Assembly: GCA_015060335.1 (NCBI GenBank)
Contig: SUYR01000005.1
Location: 1-64,000 of the forward strand
Length of the DNA: 64,000 nt
Source of the DNA: Bacteroidales bacterium
Lineage (GTDB): Bacteria > Bacteroidota > Bacteroidia > Bacteroidales > UBA932
Direction: 5' to 3'
In this document: piece by piece, positions 52,848 to 61,507 of the stretch
Layout of the letters: each line of letters opens with the position of its first letter
Numbering within the stretch: position 1 is the first letter of the stretch
Position numbers and translations under genes: made by a program
The notes under the pieces: generated by a model
What the model was told of the DNA's origin: nothing
Databases searched by the model: none
The model's input: the letters and a program-made list of their open reading frames with translations, nothing else

Positions 52848-55256
52848 CTATTTTCTGCCGCAATCAGCAATCATCTGCGAGAGTGTGGCATTGAACTCGT
52901 CTGCAGCCTGGAGTTGCTCCACAGTAAGATGCATTCTGTAGCGCCAGTAGTGACGCGAGTTTGCAGGCACGTTGATACGCTCCTCGTTAGGGTTGCTTCT
53001 GCGGAGCGCTCCGTCCATCGAGAGCCAGTCCTGAAGCGGAAGCACTGTAAGCATTGCCGGAGACCACAGATGCTGCTCGACAATCTGACGGCATATCCAA
53101 GGCTCGCAGTAGAACGGAGTCTCGCCCTGCCCTCCAAGCATAGTATGATAGAAGCTGTCAGTAACCTTGCGGTCCTCTTCCCACCATGCACGGATAGGAT
53201 TCATGTCATGTGTTGAAGTTGTGCAGACAGAAAGGTAAGGATACCATGCAGGGTTTGCGAACTCCTGAGCAGGATCCTTCGGCATGCGCTGTATCTCAAG
53301 AGAAAGGATACGAAGGTCCGACATCACCTGAGGCACTGTAGCCGGTATCATTCCCAAGTCCTCACCGCAGGCAAGCATTCCGGTCGAATCAAGCAGGGCA
53401 GGAAGCTTCTGCATAGCCTTTTCTTTCCAGAACTCATTGTTACGATGATAGAAGAAGTCATCATAGAGACGGTCGAAGGCCGCACGACGGTAAGCGTCAA
53501 GCCACTGGTAAGACTGGCTGCTTCGTGCCCCGATACGAGGATGATAATGTCCCGTCTTGCGCGGGTCCTCTATGAACAGGCCGTTATCTCTTACATCAAA
53601 ACCCTGGTTTTCAAGCTCATAAGCCGGGAACGGAAGTGCAGGATTGAAATAGCCGTCAAGACCGCTCTTTGATCCGAGCGGAATCTCCCATATACGGAAG
53701 AATCCGAGAATATGGTCTATTCTGAATGCATCGAAATACTCAGACATCTTTGCAAGTCGAGCCTTCCACCAAGCATAGCCGTCCTGGGCCATCTTTTCCC
53801 AGTTGTATGTCGGGAAGCCCCAGTTCTGTCCGTCTGCCGAGAATGCATCAGGCGGTGCTCCTGCCTGCGAATCCATATGGAAGAGTTCCGGATAAAGCCA
53901 CGCATCCACACTTGTTCGGCTTATGCCGATAGGAAGGTCTCCCTTGAATACGACACCCTTTGAATGAGCATATTCACATACTTCCGAGAGCTGTCTGTCA
54001 AGATGATATTGTACAAAACACCAGAAGTCTATATCTGCCTGATTGGCGGCACAGAATTCCGCAACCTTCTTCCTGCTGTATTTCGCATATCCCTTCCACT
54101 GTGAGAAATCAGGTGTACCGTTCTGGTCCCTGAGTACGCAGAATGCAGCGTAAGGGATGAGCCATGACTGGTTCTTCTGCACGAATGCCTGATATCCTGC
54201 AGTTGCAGAGAGTTTCTTGAATGTCTTTTCAAAAGCCTTCCTCAGGAGTGCGATCTTGGTGTTGTTGACCTTTTCGTAATCTATCTGCTCGAGTGCATTG
54301 AGTTCTGCCTGCAGGGCCTTGTATTCCTCATCAGCCTTCACGCCTGCTGCAGGGAGGTTGATATACTGCGGATGAAGTGCAAATGTCGAGTTAGGGTTAT
54401 ACGGATAGGAATCCTCCCATGTTCCGAACATTGTAGTATCGTTGATAGGGAGCAACTGAAGTATGCCCTGACCGGTAGAAGCAGCCCAATCCACCATCTT
54501 TTTCAGGTCAAAGAACTCTCCCACACCGAAGTCATCCTCTGTGCGGAGCGAGAACACAGGAATCGCAGTACCTGCACCCTTCCAGTTCCTACCGTTGAAA
54601 TATGTCCGGATGTCAGCGACTACGGAAAGCGTTCCCTTCTGCGGAAGTTCAGCAAACCATCTGTTTTCGCCTTCCTCCCAAGCGAGAGGAGCAAGCGTCT
54701 TCTTGTCAGCAATGATTATCTTGTATGCAAACGGTTCAGTAACATTCAGCGGGAGAGTCCAGAGGGGATATTGCGATCCGTCGAAAGGAATCACCTTTGC
54801 CCATGCGCCCAGTTCCTCCGAACCTGCTGCAAGAGCGAGCACCTCGTTCGGACGCACATTTGCCGCAGATACCTGAAGCAGGACATTGGCCTCTGCAGAT
54901 GTCTTCTTTGCCTTTGCCTCTCCTGCGTTTCTTCCGAATATAGCCTTGGTGAATGCTGTCGAATAGAACGGTGCATCAGCAGGACGGTCGTTCCACCTGT
55001 CCTTGATCTCCACTACCTTCGTAGCGGTTCCTTCAGGAAGCACAAGAAGATGCTTCTTCCACTCGGAACGCACTGTCTGGCCGTCACGGATCACCTCATA
55101 AGAATATTCAGTCTCCTTTTTAAGTGTTATTCTTGCTATCTCAGCCGTCCAAAGACCGCCTTCGCAGTATGAAAGAGGATAACGCTTGCCGCCGATGCAC
55201 AGGACGAGCTCTTCACCCCATGATGTGCGGTACTCTATGTTTACATTCAGTTTCAT
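52848..55256 (-). CDS. malQ: 4-alpha-glucanotransferase (amylomaltase, GH77) with N-terminal starch-binding domains
   Basis: The 802-residue cytoplasmic enzyme (no signal peptide) disproportionates malto-oligosaccharides. It starts with two CBM20-like domains (about 1-95 and 118-215), the usual architecture of Bacteroidota and plant DPE2-type enzymes. The GH77 domain (about 225-790) follows. Catalytic residues are the nucleophile Asp514 (AFRIDHILGFFR), Glu632 (CGEDLGMIP) and Asp684 (STHDMNPIR). It is convergent with the starch operon and completes intracellular use of imported maltodextrins. A -7 box at 55321-55328 is its probable promoter. Confidence 0.94.
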   Translation of the reverse strand: MKLNVNIEYRTSWGEELVLCIGGKRYPLSYCEGGLWTAEIARITLKKETEYSYEVIRDGQTVRSEWKKHLLVLPEGTATKVVEIKDRWNDRPADAPFYSTAFTKAIFGRNAGEAKAKKTSAEANVLLQVSAANVRPNEVLALAAGSEELGAWAKVIPFDGSQYPLWTLPLNVTEPFAYKIIIADKKTLAPLAWEEGENRWFAELPQKGTLSVVADIRTYFNGRNWKGAGTAIPVFSLRTEDDFGVGEFFDLKKMVDWAASTGQGILQLLPINDTTMFGTWEDSYPYNPNSTFALHPQYINLPAAGVKADEEYKALQAELNALEQIDYEKVNNTKIALLRKAFEKTFKKLSATAGYQAFVQKNQSWLIPYAAFCVLRDQNGTPDFSQWKGYAKYSRKKVAEFCAANQADIDFWCFVQYHLDRQLSEVCEYAHSKGVVFKGDLPIGISRTSVDAWLYPELFHMDSQAGAPPDAFSADGQNWGFPTYNWEKMAQDGYAWWKARLAKMSEYFDAFRIDHILGFFRIWEIPLGSKSGLDGYFNPALPFPAYELENQGFDVRDNGLFIEDPRKTGHYHPRIGARSSQSYQWLDAYRRAAFDRLYDDFFYHRNNEFWKEKAMQKLPALLDSTGMLACGEDLGMIPATVPQVMSDLRILSLEIQRMPKDPAQEFANPAWYPYLSVCTTSTHDMNPIRAWWEEDRKVTDSFYHTMLGGQGETPFYCEPWICRQIVEQHLWSPAMLTVLPLQDWLSMDGALRRSNPNEERINVPANSRHYWRYRMHLTVEQLQAADEFNATLSQMIADCGRK

Positions 55257-55320
55257 TGTATTATGATTTATATTCTTATCGTGTCTTATCCCGTCTTCAT
55301 CATCTCCAAGGGACCTCCAA

Positions 55321-55328
55321 CAAATATA
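55321..55328 (-). promoter_or_regulatory. Putative -7 box of malQ
   Basis: CAAATATA reads TATATTTG on the minus strand, a full TAnnTTTG match. Transcription would start near 55317, about 60 nt before the malQ ATG at 55256. A -33 TTTG was not found. Confidence 0.5.
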
Positions 55329-55400
55329 TGAAAGTAAGTTGAAGTTACGTAGGAGTTCGCTGTTTTTTACGACGAAATGCAGGATTTCCCTGACGAATGA

Positions 55401-56789
55401 CTATCGTTTGAGACGTTTCCAGTTAAGTACCGGCAGAAGGAAGGATATCAGCACGGCAGAAAGCCAGAATAAAGCTACCGGAACAAAGTCATATTCCGTT
55501 ACTGTCTTAGTTACTCCATCGACTATCGTGATTGTCTCTGTTGCGAATCTGTCTATCAGAAGACCGCTCACAATATTCTGGATACCAATGGTCATGTAGC
55601 TCGAGATTCCGACTATTCCCAGAGCGGCTCCGGTCGCCTTGCGAGGTACTATATCTATTGCCATAAGACCACTGACAATGCAGTACAGCACGCCTACTGC
55701 AAGACTGAATACTGACACAAAGGCTGCCATGACCCATTTGCTGCCGTCCACAAGCAGAAAGAGGGCCAATGCCGCCAGACTTATGAATCCAGATATCAAA
55801 GCCGGTTTCACCCTATCTCCCTTGAACACCACATCAGACAGCCAACCTGCCCCTACAGTACCCACAATGGCAAAAACCGCAGAAAATCCTATGATCCAGC
55901 TGGCTGATTCCAGAGAGTATTCCCTGGCACCCTGAAGATAGAGGACTCCCCACTCCATGATACCGTATTTTGTCAGATTGATGAATGCGCACGAGACTGC
56001 AATTATCCATATTGCAGGATGCTTCAGCACAAATTTCTGGATTTCCCTGGTCGGAAGCTTGTCAATAGGTTTGATCTCCTCGCCGGAGAGTTCCTGGACG
56101 GAAGGAAGTCCCTTACTCTGCGGAGTATCTGAAACGGAGAGCAGTATAAGGCCCACTCCCACAAAGCCACCAAGTGCCGAAGCGATGAAGCCGTACTCCC
56201 AGCCGAATGCAGCCACAATCGACCCCGTCAGGACCATTGACAATGCCTCACCGATATAAGGAGTCGAGCAGAATATGCTGTAATATGTTCCTCTGCGGCT
56301 TTGAGGAAACCATCTTGAAAGACTGACAATACCGGACGGAGAGCCCATGGAAAGCACCCAGCCGTTGATTCCCCACAGAAATATGAATATCAGATATACG
56401 GCATAAGGAGGAAAACCGGCATAGCCGTTACCAAGCCCGATGAGTCCCATCAGCAGATTTATCACAGACGAGATAGCCAGTCCGGTCGCCATATATCTGC
56501 GCACATTGCAATAATCCGCAATGAATCCGTTCACGAACTTGCCTATAGCATACACAAAATAGAAAGCGGACGCGATCACTCCCAGCTCGGCAGCCGAAAA
56601 AAGTCCCTCATCGATAAGCGGCTTCTTTACCACGCCCATGCTCAGACGGCACAGATAGAAGAGACTGTACGCCGCGGTCGCGCCCCAGAAAGTCCTGTTG
56701 CGCAATGTCCTGTAGGTCTTCCCCACCTCGCTCTCAGCCACCCTTTCAGCAGCCGGCTTGCTTATCCTATAGAATTTATAAAGTCCCAT
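55401..56789 (-). CDS. MFS transporter of the organophosphate:phosphate antiporter type (GlpT/UhpT/UhpC-like)
   Basis: The 462-residue inner-membrane protein has about 12 hydrophobic helices. It has the OPA-family signature near the N-terminus (YSLFYLCRLSMGVVKKPLI, then FVYAIGKFVNGFIADYCNVR). A long hydrophilic central loop (about 205-235) and a C-terminal half with GWLSDVVFKGDR complete the pattern. OPA members exchange glycerol 3-phosphate or hexose phosphates for phosphate; the substrate here is unknown. The start was set at 56789 (MGLYKFYRIS), not the ATG at 56804, because the -7 box at 56807-56814 would begin the transcript near 56803, at or inside that earlier ATG. Confidence 0.88.
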   Translation of the reverse strand: MGLYKFYRISKPAAERVAESEVGKTYRTLRNRTFWGATAAYSLFYLCRLSMGVVKKPLIDEGLFSAAELGVIASAFYFVYAIGKFVNGFIADYCNVRRYMATGLAISSVINLLMGLIGLGNGYAGFPPYAVYLIFIFLWGINGWVLSMGSPSGIVSLSRWFPQSRRGTYYSIFCSTPYIGEALSMVLTGSIVAAFGWEYGFIASALGGFVGVGLILLSVSDTPQSKGLPSVQELSGEEIKPIDKLPTREIQKFVLKHPAIWIIAVSCAFINLTKYGIMEWGVLYLQGAREYSLESASWIIGFSAVFAIVGTVGAGWLSDVVFKGDRVKPALISGFISLAALALFLLVDGSKWVMAAFVSVFSLAVGVLYCIVSGLMAIDIVPRKATGAALGIVGISSYMTIGIQNIVSGLLIDRFATETITIVDGVTKTVTEYDFVPVALFWLSAVLISFLLPVLNWKRLKR

Positions 56790-56806
56790 CGCCGATTTTC
56801 GCACGA

Positions 56807-56814
56807 CAAAGGTA
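56807..56814 (-). promoter_or_regulatory. Putative -7 box of the MFS gene
   Basis: CAAAGGTA reads TACCTTTG on the minus strand, a full TAnnTTTG match. It predicts a transcript start near 56803 and so decides between the two possible start codons of the transporter. Confidence 0.55.
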
Positions 56815-56863
56815 ACATTTTTCCGGTTTTTATGTAATTTTACCGGAGTTTAAGTAACCGGAT

Positions 56864-57946
56864 ATGAAAAAGAGCCTCTTTATTCTCGTTTTGATGACAA
56901 TTTCAGTATGTCTCAGTGCGCAGACCCCGAAGTATGTCTATACAGAAGCATCAGACCTCAATCTGATCGGCAAAATCATCGATACGCCGAATCCCTACCA
57001 CAGAGTGGATACCGTAAAATATAAGGGATTCACAGAGGGTGAGAACATTCAGGTAAGATGCAGTGCCGGACTTGCGGTGCTGTTCAAGACAGACTCCAAA
57101 TCCATTTCCCTGAAGCCGGAATATGGATATACGAACCATGCGACAAACACTATGGGACTCGCTCTCAGAGGCTATGACCTGTATATCAGGAAAGACGGAA
57201 AATGGCTATATGCGGAATCGATGGCTCCATCCGACAAGAATCTCAACAAGGAATTCGTCATCATAAAGGACATGCCTGAAGGTGTGAAGGAATGTATGCT
57301 GTATCTTCCAATCTATAGTGAGCTCTATTCTCTCGGCATCGGTGTAGAGGAAGGGACAATGCTTGAAAGCCTCGAATCTCCGTTCCGTCACAGGATCGGC
57401 ATCTTTGGATCAAGCTTCACTCACGGCATCAGCACAAGCCGTTCGGGAATGAGCTATCCTATGCAGCTGATGAGATGGACCGGTCTGCAGTTCCTCTCTC
57501 TGGGATGCAGCGGAAACTGCAAGATGCAGCCGTACTTCGGAGAAGTCCTCTGTGATGCCGACGTTGACGCTTTCGTTTTCGATGCATTCTCCAATCCTAA
57601 TGCAAAGATGATAGAAGAAAGACTGTTTCCGTTCATCGAGCAGCTCCAGAAGGCACATCCCGACACTCCGCTTATCTTCCAGCAGACCATCCGTCGTGAA
57701 AGCCGAAACTTCAGCACAAGAGTTGACAAGTCGGAACAGGCCAAGCAGGAGATGGCAGCTAAACTGATGAAGCAGGCATGCAGGAAGTATAGGAATGTCT
57801 ATTTCATAGAAGCCACCGACGCTGCAGACAAGCTTCAGGAGACATCGGTTGACGGTACGCATCCGGGAGATTACGGATACACCCTGTGGGCAAAGTCCAT
57901 CGAGAAGCCTCTGCTGAAAATCCTGAAGAAACACGGAATACGATAG
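56864..57946 (+). CDS. SGNH/GDSL-family esterase with N-terminal SGNH-associated domain
   Basis: The 360-residue protein has a signal peptide (about 1-19, cleaving after LSA), so it is exported. A beta-sandwich domain (about 25-175) precedes the SGNH hydrolase domain. The catalytic Ser lies in IGIFGSSFTHG (about 184) and the Asp/His pair in DGTHPGDYGY (about 329-333). The block II Gly (LGCSGN) and block III Asn (FSNPN) are also visible. Such enzymes usually remove acetyl groups or other esters from glycans. No SusCD pair is adjacent, so the substrate is open. Confidence 0.85.
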   Translation: MKKSLFILVLMTISVCLSAQTPKYVYTEASDLNLIGKIIDTPNPYHRVDTVKYKGFTEGENIQVRCSAGLAVLFKTDSKSISLKPEYGYTNHATNTMGLALRGYDLYIRKDGKWLYAESMAPSDKNLNKEFVIIKDMPEGVKECMLYLPIYSELYSLGIGVEEGTMLESLESPFRHRIGIFGSSFTHGISTSRSGMSYPMQLMRWTGLQFLSLGCSGNCKMQPYFGEVLCDADVDAFVFDAFSNPNAKMIEERLFPFIEQLQKAHPDTPLIFQQTIRRESRNFSTRVDKSEQAKQEMAAKLMKQACRKYRNVYFIEATDAADKLQETSVDGTHPGDYGYTLWAKSIEKPLLKILKKHGIR

Positions 57947-57947
57947 T

Positions 57948-58023
57948 CCTGACTATCAGCGACTTACGCCTTATGCCTGCTCCCCCGCGGACGCAGGCAT
58001 ATATTGCAATATGCTGACAATCA
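57948..58023 (+). repeat. 76-nt conserved intergenic element, copy 1 (contains a terminator-like hairpin)
   Basis: This element aligns without gaps to 61425-61500. Invariant blocks (CCTG, CAGC, ACTTA, GCCTGCTCCCC, CGCAGGCATA and CTGACAATCA) are separated by variable stretches of 5, 1, 8, 6 and 12 nt. By hand, 50 of 76 positions agree. Its centre forms a hairpin, ATGCCTGC (57973-57980) with GCAGGCAT (57993-58000). It begins right after the SGNH gene and its last three bases are the stop codon of the MATE gene on the other strand. Confidence 0.72.
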
Positions 58024-59403
58024 GCGGATTATCCGACGGGCTTTTACCGTCATATAGACGGTACGCGCCAGAAGGTGAGCAAAATAGGCAGTCATAAGCA
58101 CATGCATTGCCAGCACGCCGTATTGTGAGGACGCGGTACCTATTGTCGTATTGAGTATCAGAATTCCCGCAGCCCAGACAACAACAAAGGCGGCAACAGC
58201 CCATAGCATGGAGTCCCGCATCCCCTTCGATGCTGTCGCACCTATATATATGCCGTCCCATGTGAAGGCAGCGCAACCCGCAATCGGCATAAGAAGCAGC
58301 CAAGGGATATAATCAGTCGCAGCCGAGATGACAGACTCATCGGAAGTCATTACCCTCAACATCGGCACGCCGGCAAAATAATATATGAGAATGAATATGA
58401 ATGCGATGCTCATGCTCCATATGAATGTCCATTTTACTGTCTGACGGAGCATTCCCGAATCCCTTGCACCTATGTACTTTCCGGTCAGAGCCTCTCCGGC
58501 ATATGCAAATCCGTCCGTAAAATATGAGAACAGCAGCAGAAGTTTCATCAGTATGGAGCTTACAGCCAGCAACAGGTCACCGTATCGCGCTGAAATCACT
58601 GTGAAACCTATGTAGATGGCTATCATGCAGGCAGACCTGACAAACAGGTCCGTATTCATACTGAAGAATCTGCGGGTCTCTCCTCCTCTGAACAGTCCCT
58701 TGATATCCTCCGCGTCAAGTGCATCCAGTGTTCCGTTGCGATATTTGAACAGCAATATCAATGCTGACACTACAAGCCCTGTCCACTGGGCAGACACCGT
58801 GCCGGCAGCAACTCCGTCAAACCCCATCGCCGGAACGATCTGACTGCCATGCACACTAAGTCCCAGAGCCAGAACTATGCTCAGGAGCACATTCATTCCG
58901 TTCACAGTAATATCTGCAACCATTGCACTCACACTATCCTGCATACCGATGAACCATCCTTTCAGGGCCATCAGACTCAAAGTTGCAGGAGCAGCCCATA
59001 TTCTTATATGGAAATATCTTTCAGCCAGTTCTCTGACCTGAGGAGTGCAGTCCACCACCAGAAATGCTGCCTTGACAAAAATCCACTGGATGGCAATCAG
59101 AACTATTGAAATCAGCAGGGATATTGAAAGTGCACGAGTCAGGATCCTTGCACATTCTCTTCTGTCTCCACTTCCATACGCCTGGGCTGCAAGACCGCCC
59201 GTACCCATTCTCAGGAATCCGAAATTCCAGTACAGAAGGTCGAAGAGCATAGAGCCGATAGCTATTCCACCGATCATGGTCGCCGTCTCCACATCCAGAT
59301 GTCCTGCCACAGCAATATCCACCATACCGACCAGAGGCACAGTGATGTTGGCCAGGATACTCGGTATGGCCAGTTTAAGAATATTCTTGTTGATTTCTTT
59401 CAT
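58021..59403 (-). CDS. MATE-family efflux transporter (DinF-like)
   Basis: The 460-residue inner-membrane protein has about 12 helices in two homologous halves. The N-terminal signature KLAIPSILANITVPLVGMVDIAVAG and the segment FGFLRMGTGGLAAQAYGSGD are typical of the DinF branch of MATE cation-coupled exporters. It likely removes drugs or metabolites. It starts 12 bp after rsgA and is co-transcribed with it; there is no known functional link. Confidence 0.92.
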   Translation of the reverse strand: MKEINKNILKLAIPSILANITVPLVGMVDIAVAGHLDVETATMIGGIAIGSMLFDLLYWNFGFLRMGTGGLAAQAYGSGDRRECARILTRALSISLLISIVLIAIQWIFVKAAFLVVDCTPQVRELAERYFHIRIWAAPATLSLMALKGWFIGMQDSVSAMVADITVNGMNVLLSIVLALGLSVHGSQIVPAMGFDGVAAGTVSAQWTGLVVSALILLFKYRNGTLDALDAEDIKGLFRGGETRRFFSMNTDLFVRSACMIAIYIGFTVISARYGDLLLAVSSILMKLLLLFSYFTDGFAYAGEALTGKYIGARDSGMLRQTVKWTFIWSMSIAFIFILIYYFAGVPMLRVMTSDESVISAATDYIPWLLLMPIAGCAAFTWDGIYIGATASKGMRDSMLWAVAAFVVVWAAGILILNTTIGTASSQYGVLAMHVLMTAYFAHLLARTVYMTVKARRIIR

Positions 59404-59415
59404 CTATCGAAGCTA

Positions 59416-60384
59416 CTACCTGTATTTACCCTCCTCGTCCAGCATACCGAGATATGAAGAATATCTCTCATAGCTGATGACGCCATTCTCCACGGCATCC
59501 TTTACAGCGCAACCCGGTTCATGAGTATGAGTACAAGGAGCGAAACGGCAACCTTCTGAAGCCTTCAGCATTTCAGGAAAATACAGGGCGATTTCCTCTT
59601 TCTTCAGATCCACAAGCCCGAAGCCTCTCAGACCCGGTGTATCCACGATGAAACCTCCAGTGCGGACCTGATACATTTCATAGAAAGTAGTGGTATGACG
59701 TCCCTGTTCATGCGCATCTGATATATCACCCACACGCGGCTCCAGAGACGGATCGAGCGCCTTGATCAGAGACGACTTGCCTACTCCCGAGACTCCGGAG
59801 AACAGGGAAACTGACCCTGACACCATATCTCTAAGTTCATCTATTCCCTGACCTGTATGAGCTGACACTTCAACTATCCTATAGCCCGCACCCTCATAGA
59901 TTTCGTGGAATGCGGCACGCATCTGGTCATATTCAGGGCCATATAGATCACATTTGTTCAGTACAATCACAGGCGGCACATTATACACCTCGCAGGTCAC
60001 AAGCAGCCTGTCCAGGAACGGGAGTTTCACCTGAGGAAAATCCAATGTCACAACAAGGAATGCTCTGTCGAGATTGGATGCGATAATATGCGACTGACGC
60101 GAAAGATTAGTAGATTTCCTTATTATATAGTTACTTCGTGGATGTACCGCAGTTATGACTGCCGGATTCTCAAGAGTCAGGCACTCGGGACCGGACATTT
60201 CCTCCGTTATGTCCGCCTCAAAATCAACGATATCCCCTACTGCCACAGGATTTGTGGCACTACTGCCCTTAAGGCGTATCTTACCGCGCAGCACAGCAGG
60301 AAAAAGTTCCCACTGCGGAAGACGGGACAACAGGTAATGACTTCCCGTATGTTTTACAACTGTGGCTTGTCCTTTGATAATCAT
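59416..60384 (-). CDS. rsgA: Ribosome small-subunit-dependent GTPase A
   Basis: RsgA is a circularly permuted GTPase that checks late maturation of the 30S subunit. The 322-residue protein has an OB-fold (about 1-75), the G4 motif NKCD (about 141), then the P-loop GVSGVGKSS (about 195-203) and G3 DTPGLRG. The C-terminal zinc-binding motif has Cys, Cys, His and Cys around CTHTHEPGC. The start at 60384 (MIIKGQATVVKHTG) matches the family. An in-frame ATG at 60402 falls upstream of the predicted transcript start. The -7 box at 60389-60396 puts the first transcribed base at about 60385, so the mRNA may be almost leaderless. Confidence 0.95.
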   Translation of the reverse strand: MIIKGQATVVKHTGSHYLLSRLPQWELFPAVLRGKIRLKGSSATNPVAVGDIVDFEADITEEMSGPECLTLENPAVITAVHPRSNYIIRKSTNLSRQSHIIASNLDRAFLVVTLDFPQVKLPFLDRLLVTCEVYNVPPVIVLNKCDLYGPEYDQMRAAFHEIYEGAGYRIVEVSAHTGQGIDELRDMVSGSVSLFSGVSGVGKSSLIKALDPSLEPRVGDISDAHEQGRHTTTFYEMYQVRTGGFIVDTPGLRGFGLVDLKKEEIALYFPEMLKASEGCRFAPCTHTHEPGCAVKDAVENGVISYERYSSYLGMLDEEGKYR

Positions 60385-60385
60385 A

Positions 60386-60419
60386 GTGCAAAGATATAAC
60401 ATTTTTAATATCTTTGCAC
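60386..60419. promoter_or_regulatory. Perfectly mirrored divergent promoter of rsgA and the prenyl synthase gene
   Basis: GTGCAAAGATAT (60386-60397) and ATATCTTTGCAC (60408-60419) are perfect 12-bp inverted arms with a 10-bp spacer. Each arm contains a -7 box: TATCTTTG at 60409-60416 on the plus strand and the same word at 60389-60396 on the minus strand. The two promoters thus share one symmetrical site, which may also be bound by a dimeric regulator. Confidence 0.6.
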
Positions 60420-60437
60420 AGCAAAGAATAAGCGCCC

Positions 60438-61421
60438 ATGATACAGGAAAAACACATTGAAAATGCCATAAGCGAACTTTTTGGCAATCTTAAGTTCACA
60501 CCGGAGCCGGCCGGTCTTTATGATCCGTTGAGATATATGATGGAAATCGGCGGCAAGAGGATAAGGCCGAGGCTCTGTCTGACAGCCTACTCGTTGTTCA
60601 AGGACTCGTTCTCTGACGAAATACTTTCCCCTGCTGCCGCATTAGAGGTATTTCACAGCTTTACGCTGATACATGACGACATAATGGACAAGGCACCGGT
60701 AAGACGTGGAGTTCCTACTGTATATAAGAAATGGAATGACAACACAGCCATCCTTTCCGGAGATGTAATGTCAATAGAAAGCTACAAACTCATAGCAAAG
60801 GCCCCTGCCGTTGTACTTCCTGATGCGCTTGAGCTATTTTCAACGACTGCCGCCCAGGTATGCGAAGGTCAACAGTATGATATGGATTTCGAAGACATGG
60901 AAAGCGTGCCGATGCAGGACTACATGAAGATGATAGGTCTCAAGACAGCTGTCCTGATTGCATGCTCGGCAAAGATGGGAGCCCTTATCGGAGGTGCTTC
61001 CGAGCATGAATGCGAACTGCTGTACAACTACGGATACAATCTTGGACTGGCATTCCAGATAGCCGACGACTGGCTTGATACATATGGTGACCAGGCTGTA
61101 TTCGGCAAATCTATTGGCGGAGACATTTCCAACAACAAGAAGACCTGGCTGCTTACCAGAGCTTTTGAAAAGGCGGGAGACCTGCGTGGGGACCTTCTTG
61201 CAGCAATGAGCATTCCTGTACATACGGATGAGCACCGTGCCGCAAAGATCGAGGCGGTCAAAGGTATATATGACAAGCTGGGAGTCGGAGACGATGCCAA
61301 GCAGGAAATCATACGACTGCACAGCCAGGCTCTCGGGTACGTGTCGGAACTCAAACTCTCCCCAGAGGCCGCATCTATGCTGCACAACTATGCATCAGCA
61401 CTGCTCGGAAGAAACAAATAA
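60438..61421 (+). CDS. Polyprenyl diphosphate synthase
   Basis: The 327-residue cytoplasmic trans-prenyltransferase condenses isopentenyl diphosphate with allylic diphosphates. It has the first Asp-rich motif Asp80-Asp81-Ile-Met-Asp84 (HDDIMDKAPVRRG) and the second Asp210-Asp211-Trp-Leu-Asp214 (IADDWLD). GGKRIRPRLCL (about 35-45) binds isopentenyl diphosphate. Whether it makes farnesyl, geranylgeranyl or longer chains for menaquinone or undecaprenol cannot be told safely. It is divergent from rsgA with a leader of about 18 nt. Confidence 0.92.
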   Translation: MIQEKHIENAISELFGNLKFTPEPAGLYDPLRYMMEIGGKRIRPRLCLTAYSLFKDSFSDEILSPAAALEVFHSFTLIHDDIMDKAPVRRGVPTVYKKWNDNTAILSGDVMSIESYKLIAKAPAVVLPDALELFSTTAAQVCEGQQYDMDFEDMESVPMQDYMKMIGLKTAVLIACSAKMGALIGGASEHECELLYNYGYNLGLAFQIADDWLDTYGDQAVFGKSIGGDISNNKKTWLLTRAFEKAGDLRGDLLAAMSIPVHTDEHRAAKIEAVKGIYDKLGVGDDAKQEIIRLHSQALGYVSELKLSPEAASMLHNYASALLGRNK

Positions 61422-61424
61422 CTC

Positions 61425-61500
61425 CCTGTAGCACAGCAACTTAGACTAAACGCCTGCTCCCCAAAGTGCGCAGGCATAAACCATAAAGACCTGACAATCA
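61425..61500 (+). repeat. 76-nt conserved intergenic element, copy 2
   Basis: This is the second copy of the element at 57948-58023, in the same orientation and just after the stop of a plus-strand gene. Its hairpin is GCCTGC (61452-61457) with GCAGGC (61469-61474). It fills most of the 86-bp gap between the prenyl synthase and U32 genes. Its end, CTGACAATCA, lies 7 nt before the U32 ATG. Transcription from the left could pass through it into the U32 gene. Confidence 0.72.
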
Positions 61501-61507
61501 ATCATAT

